From CAVYXK01 sp963708245 (GTDB taxonomy: Bacteria > Pseudomonadota > Alphaproteobacteria > Acetobacterales > Acetobacteraceae): 64,000 nt of DNA. Of this stretch, positions 52,700 through 62,155 are shown piece by piece; the first letter of the stretch is position 1; every line of letters starts with the position of its first letter. The notes beneath the pieces are model-generated. The model did not search any database, had not been told where the DNA came from, and worked only from the letters and a program-made list of their open reading frames with translations. The stretch is from positions 5,642,001 to 5,706,000 of the forward strand of contig OY970201.1 in the NCBI GenBank assembly GCA_963708245.1, written 5' to 3'. Made by a program: the position numbers and the translations under genes.

Positions 52700-53810
52700 A
52701 TTCGACACGCTGGACGACCGTCCACCTCTCCCGCTCGCGGGAGACGTTGCCACACGCAACGCGGCGGGTGAGGGGCCCGCGCGCGCCGAGTTGGACCGGC
52801 TGTGGCAGCGGGGCACCGCGTTCCTGGGCTGCCGCTACGCCATCATGGGCGGGGCGATGACCTGGGTCAGCGAGCGCCGTCTGGTCGCCGCTATCTCGAA
52901 CGCCGGCGGTTTCGGCGTGATCGCCTGCGGCTCGATGTACCCGGAAGCGCTGGCCGCCGAGATCACCGCTACCCAAGCGCTGACCGACAAGCCGTTCGGG
53001 GTCAACCTGATCACCCTGCACCCGGCCCTGAACGAGCTGATCCAGGTCTGTCTGGCGGCAGGGGTCGGCCATATCGTGCTGGCCGGCGGCATCCCGCCGG
53101 GCGGTGCGGTGCGCGCGGTGAAGGACGGCGGGGCGAAGCTGATCGCCTTCACGCCGGCCCTGGTGCTGGCCAAGCGGTTGGTGCGTTCAGGCGCGGACGC
53201 GTTGGTGATCGAGGGCTCGGAGGCAGGTGGACATATCGGTCCAGTCTCATTGAGCGTACTGGCGCAGGAGATTTTGCCGCACCTGCAGGAGGTGCCCGTG
53301 TTCGTGGCGGGCGGCCTCGGCCGCGGCGAGGCGGTCGTCGCCTACCTGGAGATGGGCGCATCGGGAGCGCAGCTCGGCACTCGCTTCGCGGCGGCGAAGG
53401 AATCCATCGCGCACCCGCAGTTCAAACAGGCATTTATCCGTGCCAATGCCCGTGACGCCCTGCCCTCGGTCCAGCTCGACGAGAGGTTTCCGGTCATTCC
53501 CGTGCGTGGGCTGGCGAACGAGGGGACCCGGCGCTTCCTGGTGCATCAGGCGGACGTGATCCGCCGCTTCCAGGCCCGCGAGCTCACGCGCGAGGCGGCC
53601 CAGCTCGAGATTGAGCATTTCTGGGCCGGAGCCCTGCGCCGCGCCGTGATCGATGGTGATGTGGAGACCGGCTCGGTGATGGCGGGCCAATCGGTCGGCA
53701 TGGTCACCGCCGAGCAGTCCACCGCTTCCATCCTGGAGGAGCTGGTCGGACAAGCCGTCGGCGCCCTTGCGGCGCGCAGGGGGGCGGCGGCCCGTGCTGG
53801 CCCCGGCTGA
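52689..53810 (+). CDS. Nitronate monooxygenase (2-nitropropane dioxygenase-like)
   Basis: FMN-dependent TIM-barrel enzyme: CRYAIMGGAMTWVSERRLVA start of the barrel, SNAGGFGVIACGSM, GSEAGGHIG phosphate-binding and VFVAGGLGRGEAV. Oxidises nitronates such as propionate-3-nitronate in characterised relatives. Start uncertain: ATG 52689 would include REP-like copy D as coding sequence, whereas a TTG at 52791 (LDRLW) gives the usual family N-terminus. Lies between lysC and ptsP. Confidence 0.88.
   Translation: MPIEFDTLDDRPPLPLAGDVATRNAAGEGPARAELDRLWQRGTAFLGCRYAIMGGAMTWVSERRLVAAISNAGGFGVIACGSMYPEALAAEITATQALTDKPFGVNLITLHPALNELIQVCLAAGVGHIVLAGGIPPGGAVRAVKDGGAKLIAFTPALVLAKRLVRSGADALVIEGSEAGGHIGPVSLSVLAQEILPHLQEVPVFVAGGLGRGEAVVAYLEMGASGAQLGTRFAAAKESIAHPQFKQAFIRANARDALPSVQLDERFPVIPVRGLANEGTRRFLVHQADVIRRFQARELTREAAQLEIEHFWAGALRRAVIDGDVETGSVMAGQSVGMVTAEQSTASILEELVGQAVGALAARRGAAARAGPG
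52721..52776. repeat. REP-like palindromic repeat, copy D
   Basis: CCACCTCTCCCGCTCGCGGG and GGCGGGTGAGGGGCCC match the complement of copies A and C. It lies immediately after lysC and overlaps the possible 5' coding end of the nitronate monooxygenase gene. Confidence 0.65.
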
Positions 53811-53820
53811 CGTCCCGGTG

Positions 53821-56055
53821 ATGCCGCCGCGCCGCGTGCTCGGGTCATTGCGCGCACTGATGGCGCACGGCGCTCCCAAGCTGTCGGAACTCGCCGAACT
53901 CGTGGCTGCGGAGATGGCGGTCGAAGTCTGCTCGATCTACATCAAGCGCCCCGGCGATATGCTGGAACTGGCGGCAACCAAGGGGCTCAACCCGTCCGCC
54001 GTCGGGCGCACCCGACTTCGCGTCGGCGAAGGCATTGTGGGCCTGGTTGCCGCCGGGGCGCAGGTGATGAACCTCGCCGACGCACAAAACCATCCGCGTT
54101 TCGCCTATCGCCCGGAGACCGGGGAAGAACCCTTCGCGTCTATCCTTGCGGTGCCGGTCCGCCGCGCCGGGCGCACTGTCGGCGTGCTGGCAGTGCAGAG
54201 CCGGGAGGTGCGGACCTACCTGGCCGACGAGGTCGAAGAACTCGAGACCGTCGCCATGCTGCTCGCTGAGCTGTTAGCGGCCGCGGGCGCAGCGGACGGA
54301 TCCGAGGAGGGGATCGCCGGTACCGTTCCTCGCGTTTTTTCCGGCGTCCCACTAGTAGGCGGAATCGCGATCGGCACAGTCGTGCTGCACGGAGCGCGCG
54401 TCGTGACGGGCCGTCTGCTGGCCGACGACCCGATCGCCGAGATGGACCGTTTGCAGGCCGCGGCGGAACGCTTGCAGCGCGGGCTCGACGAGCTGCTAAA
54501 CGGACATTTTCCCGACGTCGGTGAGGCGGGCGCTGCCTCGCGCGAGGTGCTGGAGGCCTATCGGCTGGTCGCCGCCGATGCGGGGTGGCTGCATCGGGTC
54601 GGCGAGGTGATTCGCGGCGGGTTGACCGCAGAAGCCGCGGTGCAGCGCGTGGCGAGCGAGGTCCACGACCGCATGCGCCGCATTGCCGACCCCTATCTGC
54701 GCGAGCGGCTGGCCGACCTGGAGGATATGGCGGGACGGTTGCTGGCCGAGCTCGCTGGTACATCGGCGCGTCCGCCCGTGCCGCCGGGGGCGATCCTGCT
54801 CGCCCGCCGGTTGGGTCCGGCCGAGCTGCTCGGCTGGCACGACAGCGGCATCGGCGGCCTGGTGATCGAGGAGGCAACTCCAGCCGGACACGCGGCCATC
54901 CTGGCACGCGCCCTGGGCCTGCCGGCAATTGGCGGAGCGCGTGGCGCATTGGCAGCCGCTGGGCCCGCCGACCAGGCAGTGCTCGACGCGAACGAGGGCG
55001 CGCTCTATTTGCGGCCGGAATCCGATGTCGAAGCCGCCTATAATCGGGCTTTGAAGGCGCGGAGCGCCCGGCGGTCGGACTGGGAACGGCTGTGTCGCAT
55101 GCCATCCGCGACGGCGGATGGAGCGCGCCTGCGACTTATGCTGAACGCCGGGCTTGCCTTGGAGCTGGCGGAGCTGGACCGCACAGGCGCTGAGGGCATT
55201 GGCCTGTTCCGCACCGAGATCGCCATGCTGGCGCGCGGCACGGTTCCCGGCATCGCAGAGCAGGCGGCGTTCTATTCCCGCGTGCTTGACGCGGCCGGCA
55301 ATCGGCCGGTGGTGTTCCGGACTCTTGATCTCGGCGGTGACAAACTGCTGCCAAATGCCGGGCAGCCCGAGGAAGCCAATCCGGCGATGGGCTGGCGCAG
55401 CCTGCGCGTCGGCCTCGATCGCCCGGCGGTGTTGCGCCGGCAGCTTCGTGCGCTGTTGCTGGCCGCCGCCGGCCGCCCGCTGACGGTGATGTTCCCGATG
55501 GTCGCCACGGTGGCCGAGTTCCGCTCTGCCCGTGCGCTGTTGCTGGCCGAGGCGAAACGCATCCGGCGGACGCCCGAGCGGCTGGAGATCGGCACGATGC
55601 TGGAAGTGCCGGCCTTGATGTGGCAGCTCGACTCTCTGCTGGCTGAGGCAGACTTCGTTTCGATCGGATCCAACGACCTGCTACAGTTCCTGTTCGCCGC
55701 CGACCGGGGTGCGCCAACTCTGGCCGGGCGCTACGACCTGTTGTCCGCGCCCGTGTTCGACCTGATCGAGCAGATCGTCCGTGCCGCCGCTGCCGCCAAG
55801 GGCGGCGCGGGCGTGCCGGTTTCGCTATGCGGCGAGGCCGCCGGGCGGCCGCTGGAGGCGATCGCACTGGCAGCGCTCGGCGTGACTACACTGTCAATGT
55901 CGGCATCCAGCTTCATGCCAGTGAAGAGCGTGCTCGGCGGGCTCGACCTTGCGGCGTTCCGTGCCGTCCTGACCGAGCTCCGCCGCGACGCCGGTGCCGC
56001 CAGCCTGCGCGAGCCAATCACTGTCTGGGCGCGCGAGCACGGACTGGATGTGTAG
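53821..56055 (+). CDS. ptsP: Phosphoenolpyruvate-protein phosphotransferase PtsP (enzyme I-Ntr)
   Basis: First enzyme of the nitrogen PTS: takes phosphate from PEP and passes it to NPr. About 744 aa: N-terminal GAF domain (EMAVEVCSIYIKRPGDMLEL to LAVPVRRAGRTVGVLAVQS), EI N-terminal domain, swivelling phosphohistidine domain (EEATPAGHAAILARALGLPA) and the PEP-binding barrel with GIGLFRTE, FRTLDLGGDK, SNDLLQFLFAADRG and catalytic cysteine in VSLCGEAAGR. Start could also be a GTG at 53794, which would overlap the preceding gene. Confidence 0.93.
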   Translation: MPPRRVLGSLRALMAHGAPKLSELAELVAAEMAVEVCSIYIKRPGDMLELAATKGLNPSAVGRTRLRVGEGIVGLVAAGAQVMNLADAQNHPRFAYRPETGEEPFASILAVPVRRAGRTVGVLAVQSREVRTYLADEVEELETVAMLLAELLAAAGAADGSEEGIAGTVPRVFSGVPLVGGIAIGTVVLHGARVVTGRLLADDPIAEMDRLQAAAERLQRGLDELLNGHFPDVGEAGAASREVLEAYRLVAADAGWLHRVGEVIRGGLTAEAAVQRVASEVHDRMRRIADPYLRERLADLEDMAGRLLAELAGTSARPPVPPGAILLARRLGPAELLGWHDSGIGGLVIEEATPAGHAAILARALGLPAIGGARGALAAAGPADQAVLDANEGALYLRPESDVEAAYNRALKARSARRSDWERLCRMPSATADGARLRLMLNAGLALELAELDRTGAEGIGLFRTEIAMLARGTVPGIAEQAAFYSRVLDAAGNRPVVFRTLDLGGDKLLPNAGQPEEANPAMGWRSLRVGLDRPAVLRRQLRALLLAAAGRPLTVMFPMVATVAEFRSARALLLAEAKRIRRTPERLEIGTMLEVPALMWQLDSLLAEADFVSIGSNDLLQFLFAADRGAPTLAGRYDLLSAPVFDLIEQIVRAAAAAKGGAGVPVSLCGEAAGRPLEAIALAALGVTTLSMSASSFMPVKSVLGGLDLAAFRAVLTELRRDAGAASLREPITVWAREHGLDV

Positions 56056-56281
56056 CCGCAATGCCGCGTCAATTGATGACAGGTTCTGGAATTATTTGGT
56101 CTTTTGCTTCGCGCCGAGTCGACGTACGCTGCGAGACACGGCAGTTTAGGATGCCGGTAGGCCAAAGGGTCCGGTGCAGACGCCGCGGCCGGGGGTTGCG
56201 TGTTTGGCCGGGTCACTCGCGTGAGACGTGGCTTGCGGCGGATGGGGGCGGGCTGCTGTGCTGCTGAGCCGCAGATCGAGC

Positions 56282-57199
56282 ATGGTTGAACCGGCGACCG
56301 CCATGGTCACAGCGCCTCGGGTCGGCGCGGACCTAGCCAAAGCGCGCGAACGGCTGGGTTACGGTCTGCCCGAGATGTCAGCGTATTTGCGCATCCGCCA
56401 AACGTATCTGGCCGCGTTGGAAGAGGGCCGCATCGACGAGCTGCCCGGCAACGCCTATGCGCTGGTGTTCCTGCGCAGCTACGCGACAGCGCTGGGGCTC
56501 GATCCCGATGAGCTGTCTCGCCGGTTTAAGGCCGAGGCGGCGGAAGTGGGCCGCAAAACCGAACTGGCCTTCCCGGCACCTCTGCCCGAAAAGGGGCTGC
56601 CGGCCGGCGCAGTGGTGCTGCTGGGTCTGGTGCTGGTAGTGGGCGCCTATGCCGGGTGGTACCGGCTGTCGGGGGAGGGGCGGTTGCCGGCAGAGACGGT
56701 CACCGCGGTGCCGGCACAGCTGGAGCCCCTCGCCGAGGCTCCGGCGCCTGCACCAACGGCGCAGGTTGCGGTTGCGACGCCACGGGTGCCGCCGGCCACG
56801 ATTGCTTCTCCGGCACCGGACCGGGCTGCGCCCGCCGCGCCTCCTGCCGCCACGGATCCTAACCTCTCGCCGAGTTCCGCAGCGGCTGCCACCCCGGTGC
56901 CGCCGCTGGCGCCTGCCGGCCTGGCCGTACGGGCGAGTGCGGATTCCTGGATTCAGGTGCGCGACCACAACGGCCAAGTGCTGTTCAGCCGTATCCTGCA
57001 TGCCGGGGAAAGCTGGCCGGTGCCGCCCGGACCGGGCCTGATGCTGACCACGGGCAACGCCGGCGGCACCGAACTGGTGCTGGACGGGGCGGCCACGTCG
57101 CCGCTCGGCACCCCTGGCGCCGTGCGGCGTGACTTGCCGCTCGACCCGGATGCGGTCAAGAGCGGCCGGCTGGCGCCGATCGCCGCCGCATCGCGGTAG
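56282..57199 (+). CDS. RodZ-like protein (HTH_25, transmembrane, DUF4115)
   Basis: 305 aa. N-terminal helix-turn-helix (LAKARERLGYGLPEMSAYLR, TYLAALEEGRIDELPG, FLRSYATALGLD), one membrane helix (AGAVVLLGLVLVVGAYAGWY), a long Pro/Ala linker and a C-terminal beta domain (ADSWIQVRDHNGQVLFSRIL) as in RodZ, which links MreB to the membrane. ATG 56282 chosen; 56303 is also possible. Upstream of ispG as is common in alphaproteobacteria. Confidence 0.9.
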   Translation: MVEPATAMVTAPRVGADLAKARERLGYGLPEMSAYLRIRQTYLAALEEGRIDELPGNAYALVFLRSYATALGLDPDELSRRFKAEAAEVGRKTELAFPAPLPEKGLPAGAVVLLGLVLVVGAYAGWYRLSGEGRLPAETVTAVPAQLEPLAEAPAPAPTAQVAVATPRVPPATIASPAPDRAAPAAPPAATDPNLSPSSAAAATPVPPLAPAGLAVRASADSWIQVRDHNGQVLFSRILHAGESWPVPPGPGLMLTTGNAGGTELVLDGAATSPLGTPGAVRRDLPLDPDAVKSGRLAPIAAASR

Positions 57200-57274
57200 C
57201 ACTTCGCCACAACGCTCCCCATTCTCCGGGGGCCAACAGCCGCCCCCGCTTGCAATCACCGAGAAAGGCTACCG

Positions 57275-58396
57275 ATGAGCTATCGCCCCTACCAGGACAT
57301 CACGCGCCGGAAGTCCCGCCGCATCCATGTCGGGTCTGTGCCGGTGGGCGATGGGGCGCCGATCAGCGTCCAGACCATGACCAACACGCTGACCACCGAC
57401 GTGGCGGCAACGGTGGCGCAGATCCGCCGGGCTCAGGCGGCCGGAGCAGATATCGTGCGGGTGTCATGCCCCGATCGGGAGAGTGCGCTGGCGCTGCGCG
57501 ACATCGTTCGCCAGGTCGAGGTCCCGATCGTGGCCGACATCCATTTCCATTACCGCCGGGCGATCGAGGCGGCGGAGAGCGGGGCGGCCTGCCTGCGGAT
57601 TAATCCCGGGAACATCGGCAGCGACGAGCGGGTCAGGGAGGTCATCAAGGCCGCCCGCGACCATGGCTGCTCTATGCGGATCGGGGTGAATGCGGGATCG
57701 TTGGAGAAGCACCTGCTGGAAAAATATGGCGAGCCCAACCCCGAGGCGCTGGTCGAGAGCGCGCTTTATCACGCTGATATCCTCCAGCAGCACGATTTCC
57801 ACCAGTTCAAGATCAGCGTGAAGGCGTCTGACGTATTCCTGGCGGTTGCCGCCTATCAGCAGTTGGCGGAAGTTTGCGACCACCCGTTGCATATCGGCAT
57901 CACCGAGGCAGGGGGCAGGCGCATGGGGACGGTGAAGTCGGCAATCGGGCTGGGATCGCTGCTGTGGGCGGGGATCGGCGATACGCTGCGGGTCTCACTG
58001 TCGGACGAGCCGGAGGAAGAGGTGCGGGTCGGTTGGGACCTGTTGAAGGCGCTCGGGCTGCGCCATCGCGGGGTGAAGGTGATCTCCTGCCCATCATGCG
58101 CGCGCCAAGGTTTCAACGTGATCGAGACAGTGAAGGAACTCGAGGATCGGCTGGCGCATATCGAGACGCCGCTGACCCTGTCGATCATCGGTTGTGTGGT
58201 GAACGGGCCAGGCGAGGCGCTAATGACGGATATCGGGCTGACCGGCGGCGGCGCCGGGCGGCATATGGTGTACAAGGCGGGCAAGACCGACCACACGATC
58301 GAAGCCGGGCGTATGATCGACCACATCGTGGAGCTGGTGGAGGCGAAGGCGACGGAACTGAAGGCGGCGGGGCCCGAGAAGGTGGCGGCGGAGTAG
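57275..58396 (+). CDS. ispG: 4-hydroxy-3-methylbut-2-en-1-yl diphosphate synthase (flavodoxin)
   Basis: Penultimate step of the MEP isoprenoid pathway. 373 aa: PISVQTMTNT near the N-terminus, VADIHFHYRRAIEA, RINPGNIGS, and the [4Fe-4S] cysteines CPSC near residue 271 and the third in SIIGCVVNGPGEA. The C-terminal GAGRHMVYKAGKTDH is typical. Confidence 0.96.
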   Translation: MSYRPYQDITRRKSRRIHVGSVPVGDGAPISVQTMTNTLTTDVAATVAQIRRAQAAGADIVRVSCPDRESALALRDIVRQVEVPIVADIHFHYRRAIEAAESGAACLRINPGNIGSDERVREVIKAARDHGCSMRIGVNAGSLEKHLLEKYGEPNPEALVESALYHADILQQHDFHQFKISVKASDVFLAVAAYQQLAEVCDHPLHIGITEAGGRRMGTVKSAIGLGSLLWAGIGDTLRVSLSDEPEEEVRVGWDLLKALGLRHRGVKVISCPSCARQGFNVIETVKELEDRLAHIETPLTLSIIGCVVNGPGEALMTDIGLTGGGAGRHMVYKAGKTDHTIEAGRMIDHIVELVEAKATELKAAGPEKVAAE

Positions 58397-58710
58397 TGCC
58401 AAAGGCGCTCGAGCTCGTTATCACTCCGCGGGCGCTCAAGGACATGGCCGTGCTGCCCGTGGTGGACCGCAATCGGATCATTCGCCGACTGGAAGCATAT
58501 GCCGCCGTGCCTGACAGTGCACATCATGACGTGATCGCGTTGGTCGGAAGACTGAGCCGGTCTCAGGCTCCGGGTCGGGATTGGCGGGTCATGTTGATTC
58601 GCCCCGAGGATTCTCTTCGGTCCACATCCAGTCCCCCAAATCGATGCTCGGGGCACAGAGAATCACGGGCAATTCAATGGCTTCAAGGGCAATTCGCTAA
58701 CCGATTCTAA
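58396..58710 (+). pseudogene. RelE/ParE-like toxin gene, C-terminal part degenerate
   Basis: A GTG overlapping the ispG stop starts PKALELVITPRALKDMAVLP, then VDRNRIIRRLEAYAAVP, which looks like the N-terminal half of a RelE-type protein, and a DWRVML string recalls the family's GDWRV strand. The stretch between and the end (SSPPNRCSGHRESRAIQW) are not RelE-like and read better in mixed frames. No antitoxin gene follows. Probably a decayed toxin. Confidence 0.5.
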
Positions 58711-58915
58711 AAACTCAATTTGTTCCCGGGCGGACACTTAAGCACGAGGCGGGGACAACCGAAGTCCAGAAGGTAATCCATACAGTGCGTTCGAGATTGC
58801 GGGACGGGCCACCACCGACAGTGGCTGACCGTCGCAAATGGCAACCGGTCGTGCTACTCTCAACATAACATCTGCCCGAACGGAGCGCCACGATGGCAGC
58901 AGTGGGGAGGCGCGG

Positions 58916-60958
58916 GTGACGCTGCCCGGGCTGCGAGACTGGATTTTCTCGATCAAAACATTCATCAGCGCGATGCTCGCCCTCTTCATTGCGCTGCGCC
59001 TCGGACTCGACCGGCCATACTGGGCGATGGCGACCGCCTACATGGTCTCGCAGCCGCTCACCGGTGCGATGCGCTCGAAAGGCCTCTATCGCTTTATTGG
59101 CACTTTTGTCGGTGCCATCGCCGCGGTCCTGCTGGTAGCCAATCTCGTGAACGCGCCGGTGCTGCTGGTTGCGGCAATGTCGCTCTGGACTGGCGTCTGT
59201 CTGTTTTTTGCTCTGCTCGACCGCACCCCGCGCGCCTACGTGTTCATGCTCGCCGGTTACACCGCGGCGATCATTGGATTTCCTGCGGTCAGTGCACCGC
59301 AAGGCATCTTCGAAACGGCGCTGGTGCGGGTCGAGGAGATTACTCTTGGCATCATGTGCTCGACAATCATCGGCATGATCATACTGCCGCGTCCTGTCGG
59401 ACCGGTCATCATCGCGCGGCTCGATGCTTGGTTCGCGGTCGCGCGTGACTGGATCTGCGCGGTCCTGGCGGGACATCGCGACGAGGATGCCGCGCGGACA
59501 GCGCGTCGCGCCATGGCCGGGGCGTCCGTCGAGGTGGGCATGTTGGTCACACATCTCGCCTACGACACATCGCTGCTGCAGACGGCAACGAGGCCTGTTT
59601 CGGTTCTGCAGCGGCGCATGATGTTCCTACTGCCGGTTATCGTCGGCATCGGCGATCAACTCGCTCTGCTGCAGAAATTGGGTGCGCTCACGTCGGAAAC
59701 CCAGGCGCTCTCGGACCGGCTCGTCTCGTGGCTTCGCTCTGGCGGTGATGAGTCGGAGGAGGAGACAGCTAGGATGCAGGACACAATCGCCCGTGCGACA
59801 CCGCGCGTGACCGCGGATGCAGACTGGGGCACGATCCTGCTGGCCAGCCTGATGTTCCGCCTTGGCGAGCTCGCCGACATCGCGCATGATGTCCACGCGC
59901 TGCGCCGCCAAGTGATGATGGGCAGCCCGAGCCTTCCGGCGCTCGCGCTGCCACGTGGCATCGCCCCAGACGCGACGCGATACCGAGATTACGGTATGGC
60001 ACTGCTATCCGCCTTCGCGGTCACGATTGCCGTTGGTCTTGTGTGTAGCTTCTGGATCGCAAGCGCTTGGCCAGACGGTGCTACGGCGGCGATGATGACC
60101 GCGATATTGTGCACCTTCTTTGCCGCGCAGGACGATCCGGTACCGGCAATTCTTGGCTTCCTCTACGCGACCGTGATCGCCATCGTCATCGACACGGTCT
60201 ATCTGTTCGCAATCCTGCCCTTGGTCACCGGCTTCGAGATGCTCGTCATCGGGCTGGCACCAACATTTCTTGTCCTCGGCGCGATGATCGCGATGCCCGT
60301 GACCTTCATGGTGGGTCTTGCGATCGCGGTAAACGGCGCTTCCATGCTCGCGCTGACCGACACTTACGATGCCAACTTTGCTGATTTTACCAATACATCG
60401 CTGGCTGCGATTGCCGGCATGGCGACAGCCGCGACGGTCACTGCCATCATCCGTTCCGTCGGTGCGGAGTGGAGCACGCGCCGGATCCGACGAGCAGGTT
60501 GGCGCGACATCGCGCGTGCCGCCTCTCGCCGCGGAGCGATCGAGCGGCCGGCACTCGCTGCGCTGATGCTCGATCAGCTCGGGGACCTCACGACCCGCCT
60601 CGCTGCCTCGGACCTGCGCGCGGATATCCTATTCCGGGGCGCGGTTCGCGACCTACAGCTCGGCCTAAACGTCGTGGATCTCGAGCGTGAGAGCCCTGAC
60701 CTGTCTCCGCAAGCGCGGTCACAGGTGCAAGAGATGCTCGACGGCATCGAGGAATACTATCGCACCCGCGTACCAGAACCGCCCGATGACGATCTACGCA
60801 GCCGGATTGACCGCGCAATTGCTGCCGTTGTCGCCACGCCTGTGCGTCAACTCGCACCGATGCTGATGCAGCTTGTCGGCATCCGCTACAGCCTGTTCCC
60901 GGAAGCGCCAATTCATAAGGTGCCGGCGCCGGCCGACACGTTGGAGGCCGCGCAATGA
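58916..60958 (+). CDS. FUSC-family efflux protein (AaeB-like)
   Basis: 680 aa inner-membrane protein: two blocks of about five membrane helices (ISAMLALFIALRLGLDRPYW...; MALLSAFAVTIAVGLVCSFW...) separated and followed by cytoplasmic helical parts, the FUSC architecture of p-hydroxybenzoic acid exporters. Start GTG 58916 with GGGAGG five bases upstream is preferred over the open frame from 58838. First gene of a three-gene operon with AaeX- and AaeA-like proteins. Confidence 0.9.
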   Translation: MTLPGLRDWIFSIKTFISAMLALFIALRLGLDRPYWAMATAYMVSQPLTGAMRSKGLYRFIGTFVGAIAAVLLVANLVNAPVLLVAAMSLWTGVCLFFALLDRTPRAYVFMLAGYTAAIIGFPAVSAPQGIFETALVRVEEITLGIMCSTIIGMIILPRPVGPVIIARLDAWFAVARDWICAVLAGHRDEDAARTARRAMAGASVEVGMLVTHLAYDTSLLQTATRPVSVLQRRMMFLLPVIVGIGDQLALLQKLGALTSETQALSDRLVSWLRSGGDESEEETARMQDTIARATPRVTADADWGTILLASLMFRLGELADIAHDVHALRRQVMMGSPSLPALALPRGIAPDATRYRDYGMALLSAFAVTIAVGLVCSFWIASAWPDGATAAMMTAILCTFFAAQDDPVPAILGFLYATVIAIVIDTVYLFAILPLVTGFEMLVIGLAPTFLVLGAMIAMPVTFMVGLAIAVNGASMLALTDTYDANFADFTNTSLAAIAGMATAATVTAIIRSVGAEWSTRRIRRAGWRDIARAASRRGAIERPALAALMLDQLGDLTTRLAASDLRADILFRGAVRDLQLGLNVVDLERESPDLSPQARSQVQEMLDGIEEYYRTRVPEPPDDDLRSRIDRAIAAVVATPVRQLAPMLMQLVGIRYSLFPEAPIHKVPAPADTLEAAQ

Positions 60959-61167
60959 TCCATGAACTCAACGTCTACGGCCTGTTCGTTACGCCGATGT
61001 TGGTCTGGACCGTCATAGCGCTCGCCATCGCCGCCATTCTGCGCCACCTCATCGCATGGCTCGGGCTATACCGCTTTGTCTGGCATCGCCCCCTCTTCGA
61101 TCTGGCACTGCTGGTGATCGTGCTCGGCGGCGTTGCGGCGGTGGCGCTGCGTGGAGCGACGCAATGA
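60955..61167 (+). CDS. DUF1656 small membrane protein (AaeX-like)
   Basis: 70 aa with two membrane helices (VTPMLVWTVIALAIAAILRH; FDLALLVIVLGGVAAVAL) and the DUF1656 start HELNVYGLFV. ATGA overlap with the FUSC gene before and with the HlyD gene after, so it is translated in series with both. Confidence 0.92.
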   Translation: MIHELNVYGLFVTPMLVWTVIALAIAAILRHLIAWLGLYRFVWHRPLFDLALLVIVLGGVAAVALRGATQ

Positions 61168-62030
61168 GGATCCTCGAAGGGCAGCTTGGCCGGTTTTTCA
61201 TCACCCTAGCCGCGGTTGCCGTCGCTGCGGTCATCGGCTGGCACCTCTGGATCTATTACATGGAGGCGCCCTGGACGCGCGATGGCCAGGTGCGCGCAGA
61301 TGTGGTGGGCGTCGCTCCCGACGTATCCGGCCTCGTTACCGAGGTGCTGGTGCATGACAACCAAGTTGTAAAGCGCGGTCAGGAGCTGTTCCAGATTGAT
61401 CTGGCGCGCTACCAGCTTGCGCTCGATCAGGCCCAGGCAGTCCTTGCGGGCAAGGAGGCCTCTGCGCAACAGGCAGTGCGCGACATGAATCGCATGCGCG
61501 CGCTATCGAACCTGGAGGTATCGACGGAACAGCAGCAAGAAGCCACCGCGAAAGCGGCCGAATTAGGCGCTGAGTACGACCAGGCTGTAGCAGACCGCAA
61601 CGTCGCGCAGCTCAATCTTGAGCGTGCGACTGTGCGCGCGTCTGTGAACGGAATCGTCACCAATTTCAGCCTGCGGCCCGGCGACTACGTGACGACCGGC
61701 ACCGCCAAGTTCGCCTTGATCGATACCGATAGCCTGCGGGTCGATGGCTATTTCGAGGAAACGAAACTGCCGAAAATCAAGATCGGCGATCGCGCACGCG
61801 TGCATCTGATGGGCGAGAGCGCGGTGATCGACGGTCACGTGCAGAGTATTGCCGGTGGCATCGCCGATCGCCAACTTTCGGGGAGCCCATCGTTGCTTGC
61901 CAATGTGAGCCCCACTTTCGCCTGGGTTCGGCTCCCCCAACGCATCCCAGTCCGCATCGCAATCGACCACGTCCCCTCAGGGATCCAACTTCTGCCCGGC
62001 CGAACGGCGACGGTGGAAGTGGTGCAGTAG
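61164..62030 (+). CDS. HlyD/AaeA-like periplasmic adaptor of the efflux pump
   Basis: 288 aa membrane-fusion protein: N-terminal anchor helix (RFFITLAAVAVAAVIGWHLW), biotinyl-lipoyl half motifs (VGVAPDVSGLVTEVLVHDNQ; RASVNGIVTNFSLRPGDYV), a coiled-coil hairpin (residues about 90-160) and a C-terminal beta barrel. With the FUSC and DUF1656 genes it makes an AaeXAB-type pump for aromatic acids or similar compounds. No outer-membrane factor or LysR regulator is adjacent. Confidence 0.92.
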   Translation: MRILEGQLGRFFITLAAVAVAAVIGWHLWIYYMEAPWTRDGQVRADVVGVAPDVSGLVTEVLVHDNQVVKRGQELFQIDLARYQLALDQAQAVLAGKEASAQQAVRDMNRMRALSNLEVSTEQQQEATAKAAELGAEYDQAVADRNVAQLNLERATVRASVNGIVTNFSLRPGDYVTTGTAKFALIDTDSLRVDGYFEETKLPKIKIGDRARVHLMGESAVIDGHVQSIAGGIADRQLSGSPSLLANVSPTFAWVRLPQRIPVRIAIDHVPSGIQLLPGRTATVEVVQ

Positions 62031-62155
62031 CCGCCGAACAAACTCATTCGGAGCGCTACAATGCCCTGAGCAGGACTGCCTGTCGCCGGCTATTCTTTCC
62101 CCCAGCAGCTCGCGCGACTACCGTGTGCTTCCACGTTCCTCACCCAGGCCCACAA

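Noticed and set aside
51416..52816. Long minus-strand extension of ubiG across lysC
   Set aside because: It is the antisense shadow of lysC; UbiG begins at 51415 with a good ribosome site.
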